Shown: one piece after another, positions 26,677 to 35,536 of the stretch | How positions within the stretch are numbered: the first letter of the stretch is position 1 | How the letters are laid out: every line of letters starts with the position of its first letter | From: Lachnospiraceae bacterium | GTDB lineage: Bacteria; Bacillota; Clostridia; Lachnospirales; Lachnospiraceae | Direction: 5' to 3' | NCBI GenBank assembly: GCA_902363835.1 | Contig: CABJBM010000011.1 | Coordinates: forward strand, 129,932 to 193,931 | Length of the DNA: 64,000 nucleotides | Made by a program: the position numbers and the translations under genes | The notes under the pieces: generated by a model | What the model saw: the letters and a program-made list of their open reading frames with translations, nothing else | Told to the model about the DNA's origin: nothing | Database searches by the model: none

Positions 26677-28278
26677 TTACAGATTAGCTTTCCGGCATTC
26701 TGCAGGCAGATCACTGGACCAGGGAAGCAGACGTTCAAGGAAATCTACGCTGGTATCATCCATGTGTTTCGGTATTTCTGTCAGCAGATGCTCAAAATAA
26801 TAGTACGGCTTTAAGTGGTTCGCCTTGGCCGTTTCCGCTATGCTGTATATGATGGCACTTGCCTGGGCTCCATGGATCGTATCAATCATATGCCAGTTTC
26901 GCTTCCCGATACACAATCCCCGGATTGCCTGCTCCGCAGCGTTATTATCTGCCGGAACCCAGCCATTGTTCAAAAATACCTTTAGATATTTTTCCTGGTT
27001 TAAGCAATAAGTAAAGCCTTTTCCTGTCTCTGATTTTGGGGGCACTTGATTCTGATTGGCTCTTATCCACTCAAAATAGGCCTCAACCAGTACTTTGGTG
27101 CTGGACTGACGCCTTCTGACCCTCTCCTCTATGGACAGACCTGCCAATGCTGCTTCCAGTTTAAAGATTGCTCCTATCTGCTCCAGGGCCTGATAGGCAA
27201 GCGTGTCTTTTGCCTTTTCCTTGCTCAGTGACTTGACCACATCAGCAAACCGGCGGCGGGCGTGAGACCAACAGCCTGCGATTTCTAAATCCTCCCGTTC
27301 GTTTTCCAGGGTGTGGTATACCTGATACCCATCTGTTACACAGGTTCCCCTGTAGTCTTTTAGGAATTCCCTGGGATGGCTGGCGTTTCGGGTCTTTTGA
27401 TACTCGTACAGAACAATGGGCGGTGAGTCATATAGTTTCCCCGTCCGATAGACCCACATATAGCTCTTGGAGCCAGCCTTTCTTCCATCTTTATTGACAA
27501 GAACCGGTGTCTCATCTGCCTGTATGACCGGGCAGCTGCATAGTTCCCTATGCATACGCTCCCAAAGCAAAGACAGGTAGCGCTCTGCACACTGAATGGT
27601 CCAGTTTGCCATGTTCTGCCGGGACAGATGAACCTCATTGCGGGCAAACTCCTGCTCTAATCGGTACAGAGGAATGGAGTTGACGTACTTTGAGTTCATG
27701 ATGGCAGCTTCTAAAGACGGAGTCACAACGCTGTTGCGGAGAAGGTCATGGGGGCGTTTTGCCTTTGCCATGGTCTCATTGTTCTTTCCCGCATAAACTG
27801 CCACATGGTGTTCCAATACTTTAAAAGTAGCCGGGTGAAAATCCAGACGCTTATAAACTTCATCCGGCAGCCGTTTCCAGCCGCCTTTGCCGAAGATCTG
27901 CTCCAGCTGTTCTTCACTTATCTCGTGCAGGACCTCCACGGTTTCAATGCCTTTTAAATCTTCCTCACGCTTTCCTTTCTGCTTATGGCGTTTATAGGTG
28001 CAGGGAGAAATTTCCTTCATCTCCGGTTCCGCTGACGTTCCCTGACCGGCAATGACCTCTGCCTCATTAAAGCAGTCATTCATGCTTAACTGCCCATCGA
28101 TTTCCTGCTTCTCGCTAGAACGTCCGAACCGTTTCTGATTTGTAATGGAAAGCTGCTCAATCAGAAGCTCCATGTTCCGGTTCATCTGGTTCATCTGCTC
28201 CTGCATGGATAAAAAGAGCTGCACAAGCACCTCTTTGCTGCATTGATTCAGTTGTTCTTCTGTAAATGGGTTGGCCAT
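26677..28278 (-). CDS. tnpC: IS66 transposase TnpC
   Basis: A 533-residue IS66 DDE transposase. The N-terminal leucine-zipper-like helix (FLSMQEQMNQMNRNMELLIEQL) is followed by a Zn-binding region. The catalytic core has VIQADETPVLV, CVTDGYQVYH and the downstream NNAAEQAIRGLCIGKRNW motif. The C-terminal segment after it (IIYSIAETAKANHLKPYYYF) is the family IS66 C-terminal domain. The ORF is full length. It stands 286 nt downstream of tnpB, an unusually large gap that contains the inverted TTATCCACA boxes. Confidence 0.92.
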   Translation of the reverse strand: MANPFTEEQLNQCSKEVLVQLFLSMQEQMNQMNRNMELLIEQLSITNQKRFGRSSEKQEIDGQLSMNDCFNEAEVIAGQGTSAEPEMKEISPCTYKRHKQKGKREEDLKGIETVEVLHEISEEQLEQIFGKGGWKRLPDEVYKRLDFHPATFKVLEHHVAVYAGKNNETMAKAKRPHDLLRNSVVTPSLEAAIMNSKYVNSIPLYRLEQEFARNEVHLSRQNMANWTIQCAERYLSLLWERMHRELCSCPVIQADETPVLVNKDGRKAGSKSYMWVYRTGKLYDSPPIVLYEYQKTRNASHPREFLKDYRGTCVTDGYQVYHTLENEREDLEIAGCWSHARRRFADVVKSLSKEKAKDTLAYQALEQIGAIFKLEAALAGLSIEERVRRRQSSTKVLVEAYFEWIRANQNQVPPKSETGKGFTYCLNQEKYLKVFLNNGWVPADNNAAEQAIRGLCIGKRNWHMIDTIHGAQASAIIYSIAETAKANHLKPYYYFEHLLTEIPKHMDDTSVDFLERLLPWSSDLPAECRKANL

Positions 28279-28426
28279 GTCAGTCCGCTCCTGATTATGA
28301 TGGCTTTATTATACAATACAACGTAGAAAAAAGCGAATCTAAGAATCAGAAAGCATCGGCATTTTGACGAAAAAAGGCAGATAAAAAAATGAGCATAGAT
28401 TACTGGAAAAGCTGGATATCGGGGGA

Positions 28427-28503
28427 CTTATCCACAAGGACCCTGCTCTTCCTGGAAAGTATCAAGGAGATGAGAAACGTCCAGGCATCCTCTTGTGGAT
28501 AAG
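28427..28503. repeat. Inverted pair of perfect TTATCCACA (DnaA-box) sequences inside IS66
   Basis: CTTATCCACAAG at 28427-28438 and its exact reverse complement CTTGTGGATAAG at 28492-28503 flank 53 nt between tnpB and tnpC. Each contains the consensus DnaA box TTATCCACA. The match is perfect over 12 bp. Whether DnaA binds here is unknown. Confidence 0.7.
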
Positions 28504-28564
28504 CGTCTTTCTTAAAAGAATGTACGGTTTTCGTCCCCAAACAGTTTCTCTGTTTTGCACAAAC

Positions 28565-28924
28565 TTATAAAGGTCTTTTTGACTGAATCTTCTTGATTCT
28601 CCCCGTCTGTTCCATAGACAGTCCCTGCATCAGCCAGGTGTACTGTTCTGGAGTGATAGCAAGGACCTCCTGCTCATTGCGGGGCCACTGGAAGCGGCCA
28701 GCCTCCAGCCTCTTATAAAGGAGTAAAAATCCATCCTGCTCCCATAAGAGTCCTTTGATCCGGTCAGTTCTGCGTCCGCAAAAAAGGAACAGAACGCCGG
28801 TCTGGAATGGATCGAGGAGGAACTGGTTTTTAACCAGGGAGGAAAGACCGTCAATTCCCCGGCGCAGATCGGTATAACCGCAAGCAAGGAATACCCTGTA
28901 ACCTCCGCCGGCATCATTAAGCAT
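28565..28924 (-). CDS. tnpB: IS66 accessory protein TnpB (Orf2)
   Basis: A 119-residue IS66 Orf2 protein with the family core LACGYTDLRRGIDGLSSLV, LFLFCGRRTDRIKGLLWEQDGFLLLYKRLEAGRFQWP and the LTPEQ-like ITPEQYTWLMQGL. Its start codon overlaps the end of tnpA (ATG within CATGCTTAATG), so translation depends on tnpA. It is needed for IS66 transposition, though its biochemical role is not known. Confidence 0.9.
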   Translation of the reverse strand: MLNDAGGGYRVFLACGYTDLRRGIDGLSSLVKNQFLLDPFQTGVLFLFCGRRTDRIKGLLWEQDGFLLLYKRLEAGRFQWPRNEQEVLAITPEQYTWLMQGLSMEQTGRIKKIQSKRPL

Positions 28925-29273
28925 GATGCATGAGCTGGATTAGTTTTTCCAGCAGCTCTGCTGAAATCGAATTCCTTATTTCGATGGAACAGCCACCAAA
29001 GCACAGCACGGCATCTGGTCCATTTGAGTTTCCTATAGAAGATACGGTGGGAAGACTGGCAAAGACTGGAGCGGGAGCGCTTTGCTCCACCCCATCAAGG
29101 CAGGCCTAGCGGACACGGCGCAGTCGATAATAGTAATTCGCTTTTGTAATGCCATGATCATGGCACCAGGCAGCTACAGATACATCTTTGGGACGCGTCT
29201 GGCACTCCTGGATATCAGCAGCCCATTGCTGGATACGGTATTCTTCCGCAATCATACTAGTTGTAGAATTCAT
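28917..29273 (-). pseudogene. tnpA: IS66 tnpA interrupted by an in-frame TAG
   Basis: The frame starts at ATG 29273 (after GGAGGATCCC) with MNSTTSMIAEEYR and an HTH-like VAAWCHDHGITKANYYYRLR. A TAG follows at 29106-29108. The same frame then continues (ACLDGVEQSAPAPVF, then IEIRNSISAELLEKLI) to a TAA that overlaps the tnpB start, as in intact tnpA genes. A single CAG-to-TAG change explains it. About 55 codons lie before the stop and 62 after. Confidence 0.75.
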
Positions 29274-29378
29274 TGGGATCCTCCTGACCGGTATTAAAAG
29301 TTCAGGACTCAACTTTTAATACTAAGTAATAATAATTGAGTCCATTATCTCAAAATGGTCAGGAAGAGTATAGGTTCT

Positions 29379-30741
29379 GATGACGTATAATTAATTTCGC
29401 AAATTCAATTTCATAAAAATAGACATGATCTATAGCCGTTTGGTAGAATTAAGTTACCACACAAAATACTCTCAAAGGAGGCTATAGAACATGTCTGATA
29501 ACATTATACAATTAAACCAGGAACTTATCCATAACGAATTGAAAGATTTAGTACGCAACAGCGTTGAGGAAACTCTCAATGCCTTGCTGGATCATGAAGC
29601 AGAAGAACTTGTTAATGCTGAAAAATATGAGCGATCCGGTGATCGCAAAGGATATCGTTCCGGTCATTACAGCAGGAACTTTCAAACCACAGCTGGTGAG
29701 GTCAAATTAAAAATGCCAAAGCTAAAGGGTGTTCCGTTCGAAACTGCCATTATTGAACGCTATCGCCGCAGAGAATGCTCTGTAGAAGAAGCTCTCATTG
29801 AAATGTATCTTGCGGGTGTTTCTGTTCGCCGTGTTGAAGATATCACCGAGGCATTATGGGGAACTAAAGTTTCACCTGGAACAATAAGTAATCTTAATAA
29901 AAAAGCTTATGAACACATTGAAACGTGGAGAAGCCGCAAACTTAGCGGTTCTTATCCATATGCTTATGTTGATGGTGTTTACTTAAAGCGCAGTTGGGGT
30001 GGTGAAGTTCAAAACGTCTCTATTCTTGCTGCTATTGGTGTCAATGAAGATGGATGCCGTGAAATCATCGGCACAGCAGAAGGTATGAAAGAAGATCGTG
30101 AAAGCTGGAGGACATTCTTTGTGTGGTTAAAAGAACGTGGCCTGGCTGGAGTGCGCCTAATTATTGGTGATAAATGCCTTGGGATGCTTGAATCCATTCC
30201 AGAAGTATTTCCGGATGCAAAGTATCAAAGATGTACGGTCCACTTCTATCGGAATATATTTTCGGCCACTCCTCGTAATAAGATGAAAGAAGTCTCTATG
30301 CTGCTAAAGGCTATTCATGCTCAAGAGTGCAAGACATCTGCAAAAGATAAGGCAAAACAAGTAGCTGATAAACTTCGCGAGATGAAATTAGCTTCGGCAG
30401 CTAAAAAGGTCGAAGACGGAATCGAGGAAACCCTTACATACATGGATTTTCCTAGCCAGCACTGGACTAGAATTCGCACCAACAACACCATCGAAAGACT
30501 TAATAGGGAAATCAAACGTAGAACCCGGGCAATTGGTGCTTTTCCTGATGGGCAAAGTGCTTTAATGCTTGTATGTGCCAGACTACGACACGTAGCAGGG
30601 ACCCAATGGGGTACAAAGCGCTACATGAATATGGAGCATCTGAAAGAAATGGATCTCCAGAACCAGTCTGATATCATAGCCGGTTGACTACCGGCTACTG
30701 AACGGTTGAAATATAATTTGCGAAAAAATCTTGACACTATC
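29379..30741 (+). mobile_element. IS256-family insertion sequence with 8-bp target duplication
   Basis: The element is 1363 bp. Imperfect terminal inverted repeats share TTTCGCAAATT and TTTCA blocks, with outer GAT...ATC ends. The 8-bp TAGGTTCT is present directly outside both ends (29371-29378 and 30742-30749), which is a target-site duplication of the length expected for IS256. It holds one intact transposase, so it is recent and may be mobile. Confidence 0.92.
29491..30687 (+). CDS. IS256-family transposase
   Basis: A 398-residue mutator/IS256 DDE transposase. Catalytic segments: YAYVDGVYLKRSW (first D), LIIGDKCLGMLES (second D), the C-x-H motif CTVHFYRN and RTNNTIERLNREIKRR (E). It starts at an ATG with AAAGGAGG and fills the element. 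No frameshift is present. Confidence 0.95.
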   Translation: MSDNIIQLNQELIHNELKDLVRNSVEETLNALLDHEAEELVNAEKYERSGDRKGYRSGHYSRNFQTTAGEVKLKMPKLKGVPFETAIIERYRRRECSVEEALIEMYLAGVSVRRVEDITEALWGTKVSPGTISNLNKKAYEHIETWRSRKLSGSYPYAYVDGVYLKRSWGGEVQNVSILAAIGVNEDGCREIIGTAEGMKEDRESWRTFFVWLKERGLAGVRLIIGDKCLGMLESIPEVFPDAKYQRCTVHFYRNIFSATPRNKMKEVSMLLKAIHAQECKTSAKDKAKQVADKLREMKLASAAKKVEDGIEETLTYMDFPSQHWTRIRTNNTIERLNREIKRRTRAIGAFPDGQSALMLVCARLRHVAGTQWGTKRYMNMEHLKEMDLQNQSDIIAG

Positions 30742-30796
30742 TAGGTTCTGGCTATTTGACGTTTACATACAAACAAGCACAAATACCAAAAGCACA

Positions 30797-30927
30797 AAGC
30801 AAAAACCCCAGAAACCCTTATTCTATCAGATTTCTGAGGCTTTCATAAAAGAGGCGACAACTAGATTTGAACTGGAGATCGCTCAAAAAACATAGGAAAA
30901 AGGAGGGTTTGGCGTGCCGGGATGGGT
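30797..30927. repeat. Dispersed intergenic repeat, copy 2
   Basis: The second copy of the 14282 repeat, same orientation: hairpin CCCCAGAAA ... TTTCTGAGG, then AGATTTGAACTGGAGATCGC, CATAGGAAAAA and GGTTTGGCGTGCCGGGATGGGT. It lies between the IS256 element and the defence island. The hairpin has T-runs suited to termination in either direction. Confidence 0.6.
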
Positions 30928-31068
30928 TTGCGCAAGCGGGGGGCAAACAACTGTGATTATATGCACTAATTTATTGGATTGCAATAATATTGTTACTTTT
31001 TTTCTTTCCTAAAGTAACACTCCATCATAGACATAAATTTTCTTTCCATCTTTTCTGACTCAATTTTA

Positions 31069-31107
31069 TCAGCTAACTAAGCATGCCTTAACAGCAATCT
31101 CATACAT
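31069..31107 (-). pseudogene. Twelve-codon start fragment with a strong ribosome site
   Basis: GGAGGTTGCCTG-ATG opens MYEIAVKACLVS and stops. The start signal is good but the frame is too short for a typical protein, so it is probably the 5' relic of a deleted gene upstream of the island edge. A short leader or toxin peptide is possible. Nothing else is visible between 30928 and 31151. Confidence 0.25.
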
Positions 31108-31151
31108 CAGGCAACCTCCAAATTTTTCGATTAAATATTCATTACATCAAT

Positions 31152-32237
31152 TTAATTAAAATTGTTTTCGAACTCATTCCATATTTGATCTGCAATCGCC
31201 TTGCCTAAATTAGGTGGTACAGCATTTCCAATTTGTGAACATATTGCACTTTTATTTCCATAAAACACAAATTTGTCATCAAAGCTTTGTAATCTAGCCG
31301 CTTCTCTCGCTGTTATTGATCTGTGCAAGGCAGGATGAGAATTAGTTCCATTAGAAGGAGTGTCAAAACGAGTATCTATTGTGGGAGAAATTTCATCCCA
31401 TATAAGCCTGCACCAGGTTGTGTTATACTGTTGCCGTCCTCTCAGTTCTTCGGGAAGGTACTCTTTTCCCTTTTCAGGTGGTATCATCATTAACTTTTTT
31501 AGCGCGGCTTTAGAATGATTAGTTGCTTTGTGATTATAAAGAACCTGGCAACTCTGCCTCATATCTTTTTGATATTCGGACTGAGGTTCAATAAGATAAG
31601 CAGATTCATCTTCCCCTTCTCCTGACTCAAGATAAGCTAAATCGGAAATTGCATCCCTGGTTGTTACTATTGTACCATAACCATGTGGTAAACTAACCTT
31701 TTTACTTTTTGAACATAAAAAAATCGCTCTTTCTCTGGATTGCGGAACGCAATAATCTTTTGCATTTAAAATGCCATAGCTAACATTGTATCCTAAATTA
31801 TTAATATAATTTAAAATTTCATTTCTAAACCATCCATCAGCTGTAGTTAATATACGCTTTACATTTTCTATTACGAAAACCTCTGGCTTTAATGCTTCAA
31901 CTATCTTCAAATATTCTAAGAAAAGAAAATTTCTTTTGTCTTTCAGTCCCAGCTTTTTGCCCTTCATTGCAAACCCTTGGCATGGTGGACCACCAATAAT
32001 CATATTTACTCCTGCTGCTTTACTTTTTTTTATAACATTTTTTCTTATCTCAGAATCTGTAATGTCCCCAGTTATAACATCTGTATCAGGCATATTCAAT
32101 TTGAAAGTATTGGTAGCAGCAACATTAAAATCTAAAGCAACGGCTGTCCTAAAGTTTTTATTTTTGTGCATTCCATAAGAAAAACCCCCTGCTCCACAAA
32201 ACAAATCTAAAATTACAAATTCATGTTCTTTACTCAT
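31152..32237 (-). CDS. C5-cytosine DNA methyltransferase
   Basis: A 361-residue m5C methyltransferase. Motif I DLFCGAGGFSYG (SAM binding), motif IV GGPPCQGF with catalytic C86, motif VI VFVIENVKR, motif VIII QSRERAIFL and motif X QIGNAVPPNLGKAIADQI are in order, with the target-recognition region at about 200-300. It starts 20 nt after the N6-adenine methylase and is the last gene of the three-gene module. It probably modifies host DNA at a short site. In DISARM class 2 a similar enzyme protects the host, but the rest of that system is not present. Confidence 0.93.
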   Translation of the reverse strand: MSKEHEFVILDLFCGAGGFSYGMHKNKNFRTAVALDFNVAATNTFKLNMPDTDVITGDITDSEIRKNVIKKSKAAGVNMIIGGPPCQGFAMKGKKLGLKDKRNFLFLEYLKIVEALKPEVFVIENVKRILTTADGWFRNEILNYINNLGYNVSYGILNAKDYCVPQSRERAIFLCSKSKKVSLPHGYGTIVTTRDAISDLAYLESGEGEDESAYLIEPQSEYQKDMRQSCQVLYNHKATNHSKAALKKLMMIPPEKGKEYLPEELRGRQQYNTTWCRLIWDEISPTIDTRFDTPSNGTNSHPALHRSITAREAARLQSFDDKFVFYGNKSAICSQIGNAVPPNLGKAIADQIWNEFENNFN

Positions 32238-32257
32238 CTCCTATACTTCCTGTCATT

Positions 32258-35200
32258 TTATTCTTCAGCATCCGATAAGCCAACACGATATTTGATTTCA
32301 TAATTTTTTATGTAATCAAGTTCTAAATCGGTGAGACCATAATGTTTCGCCAACATGGTATCAATCATATCGATGATCTCCTTTGACTTTTTCATATAGA
32401 ATTCATCGTATTCTACTCTACCAGATGTCTTATAATGATATACTCTCCTTTTAGATTTCTTAAGCATATCCTCTGCCAATAAATCATTTATTTCAATTAA
32501 CTTTTGTTCAATTTCATCATTGTTAATTGTAAATCCGAAGTTCTTTATTTCTGGTGCATTTAAATGATAACAATCAGATTGAGATACCCACCAAACAAAA
32601 AATAGTGAACTGTTCAAAATTGATGAAGCTATAATCATATTATGCTTGTTTGGAAATTCAAGTTTTTTTAGCTGTGTTGTAACACCAACGCCATCTCGCT
32701 CACTACAAAAATATGGTGTAAAAGTATGTGAACGTATCCAGTTAACCGGAGCATTATGATAATAGCAAACCTCTGATCCTCTTTGATTCCAGAGAAGAAT
32801 ACTTTCCTTTTGAACTTTATTATAAATATCTGCAAACAAAGGAGACGGCGTTTTAACCAAAATATGCTTATACGAATACCCTGCTGTATTATTGTAACAA
32901 ATATTTCTGAACAACGTAGGTCTCTCTTCTGCATACCATCTTGTATATTTCGTAGCATATTTATCTGTAAACCACATTGATACAAATAATACTGCAAGTC
33001 GGAATTTAACTCCTGGAAACAAACGTGAAGGATTTGCGTCTCCGCTCAAATTCACAATATACCAACCGTTAAATTTATCATAGAATTTATCTACTAATGG
33101 TTCCATTCTTTCTGTACTATGCCCACTTAACGGAACAATCACGCCTAAAACACCTGATGGCTTAAGCAAATAATAACATCTTTCCAAAACATATGCATAT
33201 AAATTGCCACAATTTAGAGTCTCATATCCGTTAATTTCATACTGCTGTTGTGTTGTAGAATACTCAACATAAGGAGGATTTCCGATAATTATATCAAAAC
33301 CTCCATGACCATCCTCTTTCGAGATAATATTGTAGAATTCAGCAAACCAATTGAATGGCTTACTATTTTTTAACCATTTCTCATACGAATTCTTATCAAG
33401 GCCTCCGTCTGTTCGTAGTGTTTTATTTAAGATTTCATCAACTTCTTGTTGCTTTTGATCCAGACTCTCTTTTATGGATTTTAGACTTAAACGTACTTTA
33501 TCAGCAGTTAACTGTTTAGTCTTAAATTCTTTTGTCGCTTTTGATAATTCCTGAAGTTTTTGTATTACATCCTTCTCAAGTTGAAAATTAAATATTGTGC
33601 CAAACAAGCCATTGTCTATTTCGCTTCTTGTTGCATATCCTACAAGTGTATTTCCGCACTTTATATTAAAATCAATATCTGGTAATGGCTCAATACCAAT
33701 GTTGACATCGTCATAATCAGGCATTGCTGTAGATACAAGTGTTAGGAACAAACGCAATTTTGTCGTTTCAACTGCTTCATTCATAATATCAACACCATAC
33801 AAATTATTTAAAATAATGGATTTAATAATAAAATATTGTTTGTTTGTATGTTCGTTTTTCTTTTGAATAGTAGTTTCAAATAACTCTTTTGCATTCTTTG
33901 GTAATGCCTCTCCAAATGCCAAGAAATCATCCATTCTGCATATACAACTGTCATATAACGGTTCAAGGATATTAAGTGCCGCAAAGAGGAATGCACCAGA
34001 CCCGCATGTTGGGTCAAGTATTGTAACATCTATTATTACTTCGTAGAATGCTCGTACGAATGCTGAATCATCAATCGTATCAATTAAATCCTGCATAAAC
34101 GAACAGATATCAAGATTGTATGTAATAAAATCTTGGATGCTTGTGATTGCTCCATCCTCAATTTTCTTTTTAATATTTGCATATCGCAATCTTCTTTCTA
34201 CTACTTCTCTCCATATCTCAGTAGGCATAGCATATTGCTCTTCCGCCACCTCGTTCCATCTAGCTCGCCGTTTTATTACATCCGGTGCATTTGAATCAAT
34301 TCCTTTTTTAATATAATCTGGTAATCCAAGCTCTACACCTTTTTTAAGATTTTCAAATATATATTTGTCTCCACTATTTTTTAAAAATGTCCATACTTCT
34401 CTACCAGGAGCAAAAATATCACTGTATTTTTCTTCAACAGCATGTAAAATATATGGTAGAATGCTTTCACGACTGATATACTCCGTGATATCCTCCAACG
34501 TATAATACGCTCCCATTTCAGATCTTTCGTTGATATACTTTTCAAAAATATATCCTAAAACATCTGGAGATATTTCATTACCAGATGCACACTCCCTACT
34601 ATCTAAGTACCACTCGAATGTATCAAAGAAATTAAATACAGCGCTAAATGCAGTATCATCTATCACAATATTGGGATATTTTTTTTCAAGATAATGTACT
34701 TCAAAAATACCACCATTAAGATATGGCACTTGTCCCAGCATTTTGGTAAGTTCTTCATCGTGAGAAGGTTTTGCCAAGCCATTGTGAAATAAAACAAGAA
34801 GGAAATTCCTATAGAAGGAATAAAACTTGTCTTTTCCTTTTTTTTCCACACATTCATTTAATTTATTTCTTAAATAGTTCTTATCATTGTCTAAAAAACC
34901 TCTCTTTTGGATAAAGTAGCAAAACATAAGTCTATTAAGCATTATAGAAGCATACCATTCTTTATCCGTGCCTTCTTCAACACCTACCATAAAATCGATA
35001 AATTTAGAATGCTGTTTTCTAAATCCATCATAAAATTTCTTGGTAACCTTTTCTGTATTAACTGCAAAATTGGCATTCATTCTTTGTGTAACGTCAAATA
35101 TAGTAATATTATTTTGTTCGTCAATATTAAAAAATAATCCTGCTGCTCTCTGATACAACCTTTCAGAACTCTGTGCTATATTGTATATAACTTCTGCTCT

Positions 35201-35533
35201 TCTTACTTTATTATTGAATCTATGTGAATATAGCCATACCTGACTTGTTTTCGCTTGATTTCCAAAAATAATCATATGCTCCTGAACTTGTTTCTTTAAT
35301 TCGTTGTCAATTCTTGAGCGAACAGAATATGGCGGTATCTTTCCATCCTGCGATCTACATTCAACAATCATAAAAGAACTTTTGTGCGCAATAGGGGTGA
35401 ATAAATAGACCTTATTTTTAATCTCCACTGCCGGAAGATTTATTTTGACATTATCCCAACCAAGATAATTAAACAATCCTTTAAAATTAAAAGATTTGAT
35501 ATATTCGTCAAACATTTCTCTTGTAATTGTCAT
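32258..35533 (-). CDS. Eco57I-like N6-adenine methyltransferase, large multidomain
   Basis: A 1091-residue methylase. Motif I DPTCGSGAF is at 507-515 and motif IV NPPY at 752-755 (adenine amino methylation). The N-terminal 170 residues form a separate domain (IPPYSVRSRIDNELKKQVQE, HMIIFGNQAKTSQVWLYSH) seen in large Eco57I-type methylases that accompany helicases. No clear PD-(D/E)XK triad is visible to me there. The C-terminus (about 900-1080) should hold target recognition. It lies 3 nt after the PLD-SNF2 gene. By size and partner it resembles DISARM class 1 DrmMI or other methylase-translocase systems. Confidence 0.85.
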   Translation of the reverse strand: MTITREMFDEYIKSFNFKGLFNYLGWDNVKINLPAVEIKNKVYLFTPIAHKSSFMIVECRSQDGKIPPYSVRSRIDNELKKQVQEHMIIFGNQAKTSQVWLYSHRFNNKVRRAEVIYNIAQSSERLYQRAAGLFFNIDEQNNITIFDVTQRMNANFAVNTEKVTKKFYDGFRKQHSKFIDFMVGVEEGTDKEWYASIMLNRLMFCYFIQKRGFLDNDKNYLRNKLNECVEKKGKDKFYSFYRNFLLVLFHNGLAKPSHDEELTKMLGQVPYLNGGIFEVHYLEKKYPNIVIDDTAFSAVFNFFDTFEWYLDSRECASGNEISPDVLGYIFEKYINERSEMGAYYTLEDITEYISRESILPYILHAVEEKYSDIFAPGREVWTFLKNSGDKYIFENLKKGVELGLPDYIKKGIDSNAPDVIKRRARWNEVAEEQYAMPTEIWREVVERRLRYANIKKKIEDGAITSIQDFITYNLDICSFMQDLIDTIDDSAFVRAFYEVIIDVTILDPTCGSGAFLFAALNILEPLYDSCICRMDDFLAFGEALPKNAKELFETTIQKKNEHTNKQYFIIKSIILNNLYGVDIMNEAVETTKLRLFLTLVSTAMPDYDDVNIGIEPLPDIDFNIKCGNTLVGYATRSEIDNGLFGTIFNFQLEKDVIQKLQELSKATKEFKTKQLTADKVRLSLKSIKESLDQKQQEVDEILNKTLRTDGGLDKNSYEKWLKNSKPFNWFAEFYNIISKEDGHGGFDIIIGNPPYVEYSTTQQQYEINGYETLNCGNLYAYVLERCYYLLKPSGVLGVIVPLSGHSTERMEPLVDKFYDKFNGWYIVNLSGDANPSRLFPGVKFRLAVLFVSMWFTDKYATKYTRWYAEERPTLFRNICYNNTAGYSYKHILVKTPSPLFADIYNKVQKESILLWNQRGSEVCYYHNAPVNWIRSHTFTPYFCSERDGVGVTTQLKKLEFPNKHNMIIASSILNSSLFFVWWVSQSDCYHLNAPEIKNFGFTINNDEIEQKLIEINDLLAEDMLKKSKRRVYHYKTSGRVEYDEFYMKKSKEIIDMIDTMLAKHYGLTDLELDYIKNYEIKYRVGLSDAEE

Positions 35534-35536
35534 TCC

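Larger units (their letters stand above)
26640..29345 (-). mobile_element. IS66-family insertion sequence (approximate ends)
   Basis: The order tnpA-tnpB-tnpC is typical of IS66. The left boundary lies somewhere between the integrase relic and the tnpC terminator. The right boundary lies between the tnpA start and the IS256 duplication. A hairpin GTATTAAAAGTT / AACTTTTAATAC (about 29291-29322) precedes tnpA. I could not match terminal inverted repeats by eye, so the coordinates are estimates. tnpA carries an in-frame TAG, so the copy may be defective. Confidence 0.7.

Noticed and set aside
28427..28503. Replication origin, because of two perfect DnaA boxes
   Set aside because: Only two boxes, inside an IS66 element, with no replication gene beside them.
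28630..29004. 124-codon minus-strand ORF overlapping tnpA and tnpB
   Set aside because: Out of frame with both well-recognised IS66 proteins.
14282..30927. att-site direct repeats of an integrated element
   Set aside because: The copies differ too much for a recent integration and no integrase lies just inside either copy; kept only as an unexplained repeat.
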